From positions 1 through 45,072 of the forward strand of contig JAAYYL010000017.1 of assembly GCA_012515395.1 (NCBI GenBank): DNA of 45,072 nt, given 5' to 3'. Shown here in pieces: positions 34,573 through 43,418 of this stretch. The stretch's first letter is position 1. Every line of letters begins with the position of its first letter. Both the position numbers and the translations under genes were made by a program. The notes beneath the pieces are model-generated. The model was not told the origin of the DNA, ran no database searches, and saw nothing but the letters and a program-made list of their open reading frames with translations. The stretch is from Bacteroidales bacterium. GTDB lineage: Bacteria > Bacteroidota > Bacteroidia > Bacteroidales > UBA932.

Positions 34573-35867
34573 AAGTATTAATGTTCGGATGGGAGTTTCC
34601 CCCGCATATAGCCGGCGGACTGGGCACTGCCTGTGACGGCCTTACACGGGGACTGGCAAAACAGCAGGTTGAAGTGCTGTTTGTAATGCCGTCTGCCTCG
34701 GGAGATGAGGATCAGACAGCCGTTCGTATAATCAATGCAAGCGACGTGGCCGCTTTTCATACCAAACAGGAAGCTCGCCGGATCTTTGATAAAGTGCAAT
34801 TCCTCAAAGTAACATCCAACCTGATCCCTTACCTGGGGCCCGATGAATTTGAAGAAAAAGTTGATCTGGAAAGGGAAAAGGAATGGAATGAATTCAGGAT
34901 CTCATTCGGACAGAAATACCAGTTTTCCGGTAAGTACGGGAAAAACCTGATGGAAGAAGTCATGCGCTATTCCCTGGTAGCTGCCGCCATAGCCCGGCAA
35001 AACCAATTTGACGTGATCCATGCGCACGATTGGCTTACCTACATGGCCGGAATCGCTGCCAAACGCGTATCCGGAAAGCCATTGGTCATACACGTTCATG
35101 CCACAGAATTTGACCGTTCAGGGGAAAACATAAATACGCAGGTTTATGACCTTGAAAAAAGAGGTATGGAAGCGGCAGACAAAGTGATAGCCGTGAGTCA
35201 TCTCACGCGCAACACCATTATAAACCGTTACCATATTGATCCTGAAAAGGTGATAACCGTTCACAATGCCGTTGATTTCAGTACCCGTGAGCAACGGGAG
35301 ATCACACGCGGCGTACCTGAAAAAATTGTCACGTTCCTGGGAAGAATCACTTTCCAGAAAGGTCCTGAATATTTCATAGAAGCAGCCTACAAAGTGCTGC
35401 AGAAAACCAAAAACGTACGGTTTGTCATGGCTGGCAGCGGGGATATGTTCAACCGGGCTGTCCGTCGTGTGGCAAAACTGGGAATCTCCCCGAATTTTCA
35501 TTTTACCGGTTTCCTGAAGGGTGAAGATGTCAAGAACATGTTCGCATATTCGGATGTCTACGTAATGCCTTCGGTCTCTGAACCATTCGGAATATCACCA
35601 TTGGAAGCCATGCGGGCCAACGTGCCAACGATCATATCCAAACAATCCGGAGTGGCCGAGGTCTTGCATCACGCTATAAAAGTAGATTTCTGGGATGTGA
35701 ATGCACTGGCCGATGCCATTTACGGGCTGCTTACCTGGCCCGCCCTTTCTGCCATGACAGTGAGATGCGGTCTGGAAGAAGTCAACGCTCTTAAGTGGGA
35801 CAATGCCGCCCTGAAGGTCAGGGAAATCTACGAATCCGTTACCCGGGAAAAATCAAAAATCCAATAA
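34569..35867 (+). CDS. GT4 glycosyltransferase of the glycogen cluster
   Basis: GT-B glycosyltransferase of family GT4, 432 residues, probably a glucosyltransferase acting on alpha-glucan. The start at 34569 (MKVLMFGWEFPPHIAGGLGT) overlaps the debranching gene stop (ATGA). The sugar-acceptor loop is GGLG (16-19). The donor side has the retaining E-x7-E pair E338/E346 in SEPFGISPLEA. Position between debranching enzyme and GH57 suggests synthesis of linear or short alpha-glucan. Whether it uses UDP-, ADP-glucose or maltose 1-phosphate cannot be told. A glycan-synthesis role unrelated to glycogen is possible but less likely. Confidence 0.85.
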   Translation: MKVLMFGWEFPPHIAGGLGTACDGLTRGLAKQQVEVLFVMPSASGDEDQTAVRIINASDVAAFHTKQEARRIFDKVQFLKVTSNLIPYLGPDEFEEKVDLEREKEWNEFRISFGQKYQFSGKYGKNLMEEVMRYSLVAAAIARQNQFDVIHAHDWLTYMAGIAAKRVSGKPLVIHVHATEFDRSGENINTQVYDLEKRGMEAADKVIAVSHLTRNTIINRYHIDPEKVITVHNAVDFSTREQREITRGVPEKIVTFLGRITFQKGPEYFIEAAYKVLQKTKNVRFVMAGSGDMFNRAVRRVAKLGISPNFHFTGFLKGEDVKNMFAYSDVYVMPSVSEPFGISPLEAMRANVPTIISKQSGVAEVLHHAIKVDFWDVNALADAIYGLLTWPALSAMTVRCGLEEVNALKWDNAALKVREIYESVTREKSKIQ

Positions 35868-35868
35868 T

Positions 35869-37062
35869 ATGAAAAAGACACTTTGCTTGTACTTTCAGGT
35901 GCATCAACCCTACAGGTTACGTCAATACAGGTTTTTTGACATAGGTAAGAACCACGACTATTTTGATGATTTTGCCAACAAGACCATCATGTCGCGGGTG
36001 GCTGACCGCTGCTACGTGCCGGCCAACCGGCTGATGCTGGATTTGATAAAAAAATACGACGGTGCCTTTCGGGTCGCCTTTTCCGTAAGCGGGATCGCCC
36101 TGGAACAAATGGAGCAATTTGCTCCCCGGGCGCTGGATTCTTTCCGGGAGCTGGCAAAGACCGGCTGTGTGGAATTTCTTGCCGAGACTTACTCCCATTC
36201 CCTGTCATCTTTGATTTCTCCAAAAAAATTCCGGGACCAGACCACCATGCATGTGAAAGCAGTGGAAAAATATTTCGGACAAAAGCCGACCGCATTCAGA
36301 AATACCGAGCTGATCTACTCGGACACCATCGGAGAAATGGTATCCGGAATGGGGTTCAGCACCATGCTGACAGAAGGTGCGCGTCATATAATGGGATGGA
36401 AAAGCCCGAATTATCTTTATGTCAACGCACTGAATCCCAAATTGAAATTGCTTCTGAGAAATTTCAGGCTTAGTGATGACATCGCTTTCCGTTTTTCAGA
36501 CAAAAACTGGGGAGACTGGCCGCTTACGGCTGAAAAATACGCTTCCTGGATAGCAGGTACACTGGAAAAAGACGATATCCTGAATATTTTTATGGATTAT
36601 GAAAGTTTTGGAGAACACCAGAAGGCTTCTTCCGGGATATTTGACTTCCTGAAGGCTTTACCTGGAATGGTGTTGAATCATTCCAACCTTGAAATTCTTA
36701 CTCCTACACAAGCTGCAACAAAACACCAGCCCATTGCTCCCCTGAACGTTCCTTATGCCATTTCCTGGGCAGATGAGGAACGGGATATCAGCGCCTGGCT
36801 GGGAAATGAGCTGCAAAAAGAAGCTTTTGAAAACTTATACAAGATAGAGAACCAGGTCAGGGAAAGCAACGATGAGAGACTGCAGCGTGATTTTCGCAGG
36901 CTGCAGGCAAGTGACCATTTTTATTATATGTGTACCAAATTCTTTTCGGACGGGGATGTACATAAATATTTCAATCCTTACGATACCCCGTACGAGGCAT
37001 TTATTAATTATATGAACGTGCTGAGCGACATTACGCTGCGCACTACTAAAAAGAAAGTATGA
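35869..37062 (+). CDS. GH57 alpha-amylase family protein
   Basis: Glycoside hydrolase of family 57, 397 residues, probably an intracellular alpha-amylase or 4-alpha-glucanotransferase. It has the N-terminal FQVHQPYRLR (motif 1), FRNTELIYSD with the nucleophile E147, and NIFMDYESFGEH with the acid/base D243. No signal peptide is visible, so it works in the cytoplasm on internal glycogen or malto-oligosaccharide. It starts 1 bp after the GT4 stop and overlaps the GT3-GT35 fusion by 4 bp (ATGA). Branching enzymes also occur in GH57, but these are longer and this operon already has a GH13 branching enzyme. Confidence 0.9.
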   Translation: MKKTLCLYFQVHQPYRLRQYRFFDIGKNHDYFDDFANKTIMSRVADRCYVPANRLMLDLIKKYDGAFRVAFSVSGIALEQMEQFAPRALDSFRELAKTGCVEFLAETYSHSLSSLISPKKFRDQTTMHVKAVEKYFGQKPTAFRNTELIYSDTIGEMVSGMGFSTMLTEGARHIMGWKSPNYLYVNALNPKLKLLLRNFRLSDDIAFRFSDKNWGDWPLTAEKYASWIAGTLEKDDILNIFMDYESFGEHQKASSGIFDFLKALPGMVLNHSNLEILTPTQAATKHQPIAPLNVPYAISWADEERDISAWLGNELQKEAFENLYKIENQVRESNDERLQRDFRRLQASDHFYYMCTKFFSDGDVHKYFNPYDTPYEAFINYMNVLSDITLRTTKKKV

Positions 37063-40000
37063 AGAGTGAATTGAATCTTAGTCCCGATTATTTGTTTGAA
37101 GTGAGTTGGGAAGTCTGCAACAAGGTTGGAGGAATCCACACCGTAATTGCAACCAAGGCGTTGAATATGTCAAAAGAGATGGAAAACAGGCATATTCTCA
37201 TAGGCCCTGATGTCTGGAGGGAAACAAAACAAAATCCCGAGTTCCTGGAAGATCCCCGGTTATTGCGTTCATGGAGAGACCGTGCCGCACAGGAAGGGCT
37301 CAGGATAAGGGTGGGACGCTGGAATGTTCCGGGAAATCCCATAGCCGTACTGGTAGATTTCTCATCGTATATATCAAGAAAAGACGAAATCTTTACCGAG
37401 TTCTGGAAAAAATACAAACTGGATTCGATCAGTGGACAGTGGGATTACATTGAACCCGCATTGTTCGGGTATGCATCCGGGATCGTCATAGAGAGTTTTG
37501 TGCGCTTTAACCTGGCTCCCCATCACAAAAGTGTGGCACAGTTCCACGAGTGGATGACCGGAATGGGCCTGTTGTACCTGAAATCCGTGAAGATTCCGGT
37601 TGCCACTGCCTTTACCACACATGCCACTGTTGTGGGTCGTTCCATTGCCGGCAACATGCTGCCCCTGTACAATAACATGGAAATGTACAATCCGGCTGAA
37701 AAGGCCCGTGAATACAACATAATTGCCAAACATTCGCTGGAAAAGACAGCCGCTTCCAACGCAGATGCCTTTACTACTGTCAGTGACATCACTGCCCGGG
37801 AGTGCCTCCATTTTTTGGAAAAGAAAGTGGATATTGTAACTCCCAACGGATTTGAAAACAGCATAACTCCCAAAGAGGACGTATTTGAAGAAACCCGTCA
37901 ACAGGGTAGGCAAAAGTTGCTGGAGACGGCCTCACGCATGTTGCACCGGGATGTAGACCCGAATGCCTTTCTGGTAGGAATCAGCGGTCGCTATGAATAC
38001 AAAAACAAAGGGATAGATGTTTTTCTGGAAGCCTTGGCAATGCTGGACAGGGAGCGGGGATCCGTTGACCGCGAGATCCTGGCCTTTCTTATGATTCCGG
38101 CTTACCATAAAGGCCCCAGGAAAAATTTTGACGATCCGTTTACCACTCATATTCTGAATGAGCCGGAATACGATCCGGTACTCAATGTCTTGCGGGAGCA
38201 GAATTTATGGAACTCGGAAAAAAACCATGTCAAAGTGTTTTTTATTCCCAGTTACCTTAACGGGGATGACGGACTGATTAATAAGACTTATTATGAATTG
38301 CTTATAGGTCTGGACCTTTCCATATTCCCGTCTTATTACGAGCCATGGGGATATACTCCTCTGGAAAGCCTTGCCTTCCGTGTGCCTACCGTTACAACAT
38401 CCCTGGCAGGCTTTGGCCTGTGGGTTGACAAGATGTACAAGCAGGAACATCCTTCCATTGAGATCATTCACCGCGACGACAACAACCACGAATCTGTTGT
38501 CAGGGATGTAGCGGCTGTTGTAAGGAAGATGAGTCTTTTAACTCCGCAGGAAGCAGAAAAAATCAAAGAAAACGCAAGGGATGTTTCTACGATCGCCTTA
38601 TGGGACAACCAGCTGAAATATTACAGAAAAGCCTATGCCATTGCACTTGAAAAAATTGTGGAGAACATGGGCGCTTTTCCTGTCAAGAGAGATGAATGTT
38701 CCACTTTGCACAGGGATATACTCAGATCCGCACCTACCTGGTCGCCTGTGACCATCCAGAAACAGCTGCCGCAAAGGCTGCTCTTTTTGGAAGTGTTGTC
38801 CAGAAATCTGTGGTGGTCGTGGAATCAGGATGCCCGAAAGCTTTTTTCCGGGATCGATCCCGAACTATGGCGCAAGGTGGAAAAAAATCCCATCGTATTA
38901 CTTGATAAAATTTCCTATAAGAAATACAAAGCCCTGGAAAAAAACAAAGTGTTCCTGGAGCAGTTGGACAGCGTAGAAAAACGTTTTAATGAATATATGA
39001 ACTCCCGGAAGGAAATGAAAGGGCCCCGGATTGCTTATTTCAGCATGGAATACGGTCTGGACTGGACCTTGAAGATCTATTCCGGTGGTCTGGGTATTTT
39101 GGCCGGGGATTACCTGAAAGAATCTTCAGACAAGGCCGTTCCCATTACCGGCGTGGGACTGTTATACCGGTACGGTTATTTCCGTCAATTCCTCTCGGCA
39201 CAGGGAGATCAGGTCAGCGACAGGGAAGTGATAGATTTTCAGAAAATACCTGTAATTCCGGTTAGGGACAGCCGGGACAACTGGACAACCATAAGCATCG
39301 CATTTCCCGGAAGGAATGTTTATGCAAGGATTTGGCGTGTAGACATTGGCAAAACATCGCTGTATCTGCTGGATACCGATTTTGAAGACAACCTGCCCGA
39401 AGACCGTCCCATCACCCACCAACTCTATGGAGGAGACTGGGAAAACAGGCTCAAACAGGAATTGCTTCTGGGAGTTGGAGGTATACGGGCACTGCGTGCT
39501 TTGGGGATAGATGCAGACATTTATCACTGCAATGAAGGACACGCTGCTTTTACCGGGCTGGAACGTATCCGTGAGTATGTGGTTGAAGAAAATCTGTCTT
39601 TTGAAGAGGCCAGGGAAGTGGTAAGGGCATCATCGCTCTTTACCACGCATACACCGGTTCCTGCCGGACACGATGCCTTTACCGAGGACATGTTGCGTCC
39701 CTACTTTTCTCATTACCCGGACAGGCTCAAAACATCCTGGGAAACCCTTATGTCATTGGGCAAATCTGTTGCCTGCGAAGTACATGAGAAATTCTCCATG
39801 AGTTTCCTTGCGGCCAACCTGTCCCAGGAGATCAACGGAGTAAGCAAGCTGCACGGTCATGTAAGCAGGGAGATACTCAATCCCCTTTGGCCCGGATACC
39901 TTCCTCAGGAATCCCATGTGGATTATGTAACCAACGGGGTGCATTACCATACGTGGACTGCGTCTGAATGGAAGCAGGTCCATTCCCGGGTTTTCGGCCC

Positions 40001-41270
40001 GGACTTCGGTACCCATCATTATGACAGAGACTGCTTCAAGGAATTTGTAAACGTCAGTGACAATGATGTCTGGGAAGTTCGCAATAAGCTTAGAGCTAAG
40101 CTTATGGACAGGATCATAGCTGCGTTGTCGAGCACGGAAAAGGCCCCTGAGTTTTATTCTCCCCGGGACGTGGTCTCTATTCGGGCCGCGCTGAGCAAAG
40201 ACATTCTCACAATAGGTTTTGCCCGTCGCTTTGCCACCTATAAAAGGGCACATCTGTTGTTTACCAACCTGGATCGTCTGGACGCACTGGTAAACAATCC
40301 CAAACGTCCGGTACAGTTCCTTTTTGCAGGAAAAGCACACCCACACGACAAAGCCGGTCAGGACCTCATTAAACGAATTGTTGAAGTCTCCCGAATGCCC
40401 CGTTTTATGGGAAAAGTACTTTTTCTGCCCAATTACAACATGGAAATGGCCAAACGCCTGGTACAGGGAGTGGATGTATGGATGAATACGCCTACCCGTC
40501 CTTTGGAAGCCTCCGGTACAAGCGGAGAAAAGGCTTCTTTGAACGGTGTCATGCATTTCAGCGTTCTGGACGGATGGTGGGTGGAAGGATACCGGCCGGG
40601 AGCCGGCTGGGCCCTGTCCGAGGAAAGGACTTATGAAAACCAGGAATACCAGGACGAAATGGATGCCGCTATCATTTACAATATGCTGGAAAACGAGATT
40701 GTTCCTTTGTTCTATAAACGGAATAAAGAAGGAATCCCCGTGGATTGGATCCGGCACATTAAAAACACTGTCGCTTACGTAGCCGGAAATTACACGACCA
40801 ATCGCATGATGGAAGATTACGAAGTGAAATTTTACAGGCCGCTCCAAAAAAGATTGGCCCAAACGATCAAAGACAATTATGCCCAGGCAAGGGAAATGGC
40901 TTTCTGGAAACGCAAAATGGAACGGGAATGGGCTTCACTCGAGGTGTTGTCTTATACGCATCCCAATGACAGTAAAGACATTCTTACATTGGGAAGTGAA
41001 AGCGAATCCCGTGTGAAAATTTATCTGGGGGCACTTTCCGCAGAAGATATTGGTGTAGAAATGGTCATTACCACACGGGGCAAAGACGGAGAAATAATCA
41101 TTGACGAGATCATTCCGTACACTTTGGAAGAAGTCAATAACGGTGAAGCCGTATATGTATGCAAACTGGTCCCTCAATCCGCCGGTTCTTATTACATCGC
41201 TTCCCGTATCTATGCCAATAATCCCAAAATGCCTCACAGGCAGGATTTTGCTTTAGTAAAATGGTTGTAG
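37059..41270 (+). CDS. Glycogen synthase (GT3)-alpha-glucan phosphorylase (GT35) fusion
   Basis: A 1403-residue two-enzyme protein. Residues about 10-540 are a GT3 glycogen synthase of the eukaryotic type: FEVSWEVCNKVGGIHTVI (13-30), GRYEYKNKGIDVFLE (310-324) and YYEPWGYTPLE with E428 and E436. GT3 enzymes use UDP-glucose. Residues about 565-1400 are a GT35 alpha-glucan phosphorylase: N-terminal DUF3417-like LSRNLWWSWNQDARKLF, AYFSMEYGLDW (659-669), YSGGLGILAGDYLK, THTPVPAGHDAF, and the PLP site EASGTSGEKASLNG with K1158. The junction is around 38680-38750. The C-terminal 100 residues form a beta-rich end domain. I see no Arg cluster for glucose 6-phosphate control after the GT3 part. The frame is continuous. 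Both active sites look intact, so one chain could add and remove glucose. Confidence 0.95.
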   Translation: MKSELNLSPDYLFEVSWEVCNKVGGIHTVIATKALNMSKEMENRHILIGPDVWRETKQNPEFLEDPRLLRSWRDRAAQEGLRIRVGRWNVPGNPIAVLVDFSSYISRKDEIFTEFWKKYKLDSISGQWDYIEPALFGYASGIVIESFVRFNLAPHHKSVAQFHEWMTGMGLLYLKSVKIPVATAFTTHATVVGRSIAGNMLPLYNNMEMYNPAEKAREYNIIAKHSLEKTAASNADAFTTVSDITARECLHFLEKKVDIVTPNGFENSITPKEDVFEETRQQGRQKLLETASRMLHRDVDPNAFLVGISGRYEYKNKGIDVFLEALAMLDRERGSVDREILAFLMIPAYHKGPRKNFDDPFTTHILNEPEYDPVLNVLREQNLWNSEKNHVKVFFIPSYLNGDDGLINKTYYELLIGLDLSIFPSYYEPWGYTPLESLAFRVPTVTTSLAGFGLWVDKMYKQEHPSIEIIHRDDNNHESVVRDVAAVVRKMSLLTPQEAEKIKENARDVSTIALWDNQLKYYRKAYAIALEKIVENMGAFPVKRDECSTLHRDILRSAPTWSPVTIQKQLPQRLLFLEVLSRNLWWSWNQDARKLFSGIDPELWRKVEKNPIVLLDKISYKKYKALEKNKVFLEQLDSVEKRFNEYMNSRKEMKGPRIAYFSMEYGLDWTLKIYSGGLGILAGDYLKESSDKAVPITGVGLLYRYGYFRQFLSAQGDQVSDREVIDFQKIPVIPVRDSRDNWTTISIAFPGRNVYARIWRVDIGKTSLYLLDTDFEDNLPEDRPITHQLYGGDWENRLKQELLLGVGGIRALRALGIDADIYHCNEGHAAFTGLERIREYVVEENLSFEEAREVVRASSLFTTHTPVPAGHDAFTEDMLRPYFSHYPDRLKTSWETLMSLGKSVACEVHEKFSMSFLAANLSQEINGVSKLHGHVSREILNPLWPGYLPQESHVDYVTNGVHYHTWTASEWKQVHSRVFGPDFGTHHYDRDCFKEFVNVSDNDVWEVRNKLRAKLMDRIIAALSSTEKAPEFYSPRDVVSIRAALSKDILTIGFARRFATYKRAHLLFTNLDRLDALVNNPKRPVQFLFAGKAHPHDKAGQDLIKRIVEVSRMPRFMGKVLFLPNYNMEMAKRLVQGVDVWMNTPTRPLEASGTSGEKASLNGVMHFSVLDGWWVEGYRPGAGWALSEERTYENQEYQDEMDAAIIYNMLENEIVPLFYKRNKEGIPVDWIRHIKNTVAYVAGNYTTNRMMEDYEVKFYRPLQKRLAQTIKDNYAQAREMAFWKRKMEREWASLEVLSYTHPNDSKDILTLGSESESRVKIYLGALSAEDIGVEMVITTRGKDGEIIIDEIIPYTLEEVNNGEAVYVCKLVPQSAGSYYIASRIYANNPKMPHRQDFALVKWL

Positions 41271-42139
41271 CGGCAACAGGTTTCTTTGACGGGGTCCACC
41301 TGGGACACAAAGCCGTTTTGTCTGCGTTGGTTGAAACGGCGCGGCAAAAGGGAGGCAAGAGCCTTGTGGTAACCTTCTGGCCCCATCCAAGGGCCGTTTT
41401 GCAGCAGGACGCCCAACGCTTCCGTTTGCTGACTACCCTGGAGGAGAAGAAGAAAATGATCCTGGACATAGGAGTGGATGATTTTCAGATCATTCCCTTT
41501 ACCCGGGATTTTTCGGCCATTCCTGCCGGCTCTTTTTTCAGAGACTACCTGTTGGATCATTACGGAGTGAAAATACTTGTTGCCGGATACAACCACAGAC
41601 TGGGTTGTGACGGGGTATACGATCCATCAAAAATGGATCTTCAGGCAAATCAGATGGGATTGCGGGTCATAAGGGTTCCCGAATTTGTTACTTCTGAAAG
41701 GGAACATATCAGTTCAACGAAAATCCGGGCTGCGATTTCATCCGGGAATATGGAATCCGCCAACCGGTGGCTGGGTTACCCGTATAGCTTACACGGTGTT
41801 GTGGTGGAAGGCAACCGTATTGGAAGAACATTGGGTTTCCCCACGGCAAACATGCAACTTTACGAACCATTGAAACAGGTTCCGGCTAACGGTGTATACA
41901 AGGTTGAGGCCCGGGTGAACGATCAATGGTACCACGGCATGATGAACATCGGCTTCCGTCCCACTGTGGCCAATAATTTGGAACATACCATTGAAACCCA
42001 TATCTTTGGGTTTGATGATGACATATACGGACTGGACATTACGGTCCGGGTACTGAAACACCACAGGCAGGAAATTGCATTTCCTACACTGGATGCACTG
42101 AAAGAACAACTCATAAAGGACAAAAAAGCATTGCTATGA
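41261..42139 (+). CDS. ribF: Bifunctional riboflavin kinase/FAD synthetase
   Basis: Makes FMN then FAD from riboflavin. The N-terminal FAD synthetase has GVHLGHK (11-17) and ISSTKIR; the C-terminal flavokinase has GRTLGFPTANM, MNIGFRPT and the TIETHIFGFDDDIYG block. Length 292. The N-terminus starts directly at MVVAATGFFDGVH, about 15 residues shorter than most RibF proteins. No upstream in-frame start codon exists before a stop, so the short form is real. It overlaps the fusion gene by 10 bp. There is no functional link to glycogen. Confidence 0.95.
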   Translation: MVVAATGFFDGVHLGHKAVLSALVETARQKGGKSLVVTFWPHPRAVLQQDAQRFRLLTTLEEKKKMILDIGVDDFQIIPFTRDFSAIPAGSFFRDYLLDHYGVKILVAGYNHRLGCDGVYDPSKMDLQANQMGLRVIRVPEFVTSEREHISSTKIRAAISSGNMESANRWLGYPYSLHGVVVEGNRIGRTLGFPTANMQLYEPLKQVPANGVYKVEARVNDQWYHGMMNIGFRPTVANNLEHTIETHIFGFDDDIYGLDITVRVLKHHRQEIAFPTLDALKEQLIKDKKALL

Positions 42140-42456
42140 ATTCCGAAACCCTGGTAACCCTGTTGTTAACCGTACTGGCCATAACTTTTGGGATCATCAA
42201 CGCCCGGCAGAAGAAGAGGAATGCCACGGCAGTTCCGCCCGTAAGGCGTGATCCGGATGATTGGCAAGAATCCGTGCCCACCATAGACGGCAACGTTTTG
42301 CCCGAAGAAGCCGCACCTGCCACTTCCCCGGATGCGATATACGACCAGTATATTGAGAAAAAATCCGCACCGGATACGGCAAAATACGGATTCAATGCCA
42401 AAGAAGCCGTACTTTATTCAGAGATCCTGAAGCCAAAATTCGACGAATTTGGTTGA
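42136..42456 (+). CDS. Small membrane-anchored protein, unknown
   Basis: 106 residues with one N-terminal TM segment (about 6-22, LVTLLLTVLAITFGIIN), a Lys/Arg-rich turn, a Pro- and Asp-rich middle, and a C-terminal EAVLYSEILKPKFDEFG. A similar tail (AVxYSEIL.xK) is one I associate with small Bacteroidetes proteins. The ATGA overlap with ribF supports it as a real, coupled gene. Function unknown; a membrane adapter whose tail binds a partner is only a guess. Confidence 0.65.
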   Translation: MNSETLVTLLLTVLAITFGIINARQKKRNATAVPPVRRDPDDWQESVPTIDGNVLPEEAAPATSPDAIYDQYIEKKSAPDTAKYGFNAKEAVLYSEILKPKFDEFG

Positions 42457-42479
42457 TTCATAAAGAAGTATTATATTTG
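42448..42479 (+). promoter_or_regulatory. Promoter of greA operon
   Basis: TTTG at 42448-42451 and TATATTTG at 42472-42479 match the Bacteroidetes -33 (TTTG) and -7 (TAnnTTTG) elements with 20 bp between them, the known optimum. Transcription should start about 4-5 bases downstream, near 42483-42485. The -33 element lies within the last codons of the upstream small membrane gene. Confidence 0.7.
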
Positions 42480-42484
42480 TCATT

Positions 42485-42516
42485 AAGAAGAGTCCTGCAC
42501 ATGCAGGATTCTTCTT
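42485..42516 (+). other. Stem-loop at predicted 5' end of greA mRNA
   Basis: The arms AAGAAGAGTCCTGCA (42485-42499) and TGCAGGATTCTTCTT (42502-42516) pair over 15 bp with one G-U, around a central CA; a real loop would open a few central pairs. It begins at the predicted transcription start, 24 bases before the greA ATG. No T-run follows (TCTGCTTTAATTAATT), so a terminator is less likely than a 5' stabilising or regulatory hairpin. Confidence 0.7.
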
Positions 42517-42540
42517 CTGCTTTAATTAATTAAGAATTTT

Positions 42541-43014
42541 ATGACCAAGACTCATTATCTCACGGCCGAAGGTCTTGAGAAATTAAAAGAAGAATTGCAC
42601 CGTCTGACTTCCGTAGAACGTGAAGCAGCTGCCCGTGCCATAGCTGAAGCCCGGGATAAGGGCGACTTGTCTGAAAATGCCGAGTATGATGCTGCTAAGG
42701 ACGCTCAGGGCTTGTTGGAACTGAAGATTTCCAAATTGCAAAACCTGATAGCAAATGCCAGGGTGGTGGATGAGTCCCGACTCAATACGCATACAGTGCA
42801 GATCATGAACAAAGTGAAGATTCGCAATTTGAAAGACAAATCCATACTTGAAGTTACATTGGTAGGTGAAAGTGAAGCCAACCTGGAAGAGCGGAAACTG
42901 GCTGTTTCATCTCCTATAGGAAAAGGCTTGCTGGGTAAAAAGAAAGGAGAAATTGCCCAGGTCCAGACTCCTTCCGGGATCATTGAGTTTGAAGTTCTAG
43001 AAATATCCCTCTGA
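42541..43014 (+). CDS. greA: Transcription elongation factor GreA
   Basis: Stimulates transcript cleavage in backtracked RNA polymerase. It has an N-terminal coiled coil (about 1-75) with GDLSENAEYDAAKDAQ at the tip, containing the acidic D and E pair needed for cleavage, and a C-terminal FKBP-like domain with SPIGKGLLGKKKGE. The length of 157 residues is normal. It is preceded by its own promoter and a stem-loop and followed by the HIT gene 1 bp after the stop. Confidence 0.97.
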   Translation: MTKTHYLTAEGLEKLKEELHRLTSVEREAAARAIAEARDKGDLSENAEYDAAKDAQGLLELKISKLQNLIANARVVDESRLNTHTVQIMNKVKIRNLKDKSILEVTLVGESEANLEERKLAVSSPIGKGLLGKKKGEIAQVQTPSGIIEFEVLEISL

Positions 43015-43015
43015 T

Positions 43016-43411
43016 ATGGCCAGTATATTTTCACGAATCATTGCCGGAGAAATTCCTTCCTACAAAGTCGCGGAAGACGACCGATTCTATGCATTTCTGG
43101 ACATCAACCCCAAAAAGCCGGGACACACATTGGTTGTGCCCAAACAGGAAACAGATTACATATTTGACCTGGATCCCGACCAGCTGGGAGACTTGTTCCG
43201 GTTTGCCCAACGGGTAGCCCATGCCATCGCCCGGGCCATTCCGTGCAAAAGGGTAGGAGTAGGTGTGCTTGGCCTGGAAGTTCCTCATGCACATATACAT
43301 CTGATTCCCATGCAATCAGAAAAAGACATGAACCTGAGCAATCCCGTATGTTCTGTTCCGGAAGAGGAAATGGAGCGTATTTGCCGTGCCATTGCAGCAA
43401 AATTCGAATAA
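43016..43411 (+). CDS. HIT family nucleotide hydrolase/transferase
   Basis: HINT-type histidine triad protein, 131 residues. It has an N-terminal IFSRIIAGEIPSYKV, DINPKKPGHTLVVPK, and the triad HAHIHLIP with the nucleophilic middle His. It likely hydrolyses nucleoside phosphoramidates or adenylates in the cytoplasm. It begins 1 bp after greA, so the two are cotranscribed; greA-HIT pairs are common in Bacteroidetes. The zinc-binding N-terminal cysteines seen in some HIT proteins are absent. Confidence 0.93.
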   Translation: MASIFSRIIAGEIPSYKVAEDDRFYAFLDINPKKPGHTLVVPKQETDYIFDLDPDQLGDLFRFAQRVAHAIARAIPCKRVGVGVLGLEVPHAHIHLIPMQSEKDMNLSNPVCSVPEEEMERICRAIAAKFE

Positions 43412-43418
43412 CACCACC

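Noticed and set aside
39753-40862. Open frame of 369 codons antisense to the GT35 domain
   Set aside because: It lies entirely within a gene with strong family motifs, its product has no recognisable motif, and it reads as reverse-frame shadow of a codon-biased gene.
42485-42516. Hairpin as intrinsic terminator of the xseA-to-small-membrane-protein transcript
   Set aside because: No T-run follows the stem, and a full promoter sits immediately upstream of it, so a 5' leader element fits better. A dual role cannot be excluded.
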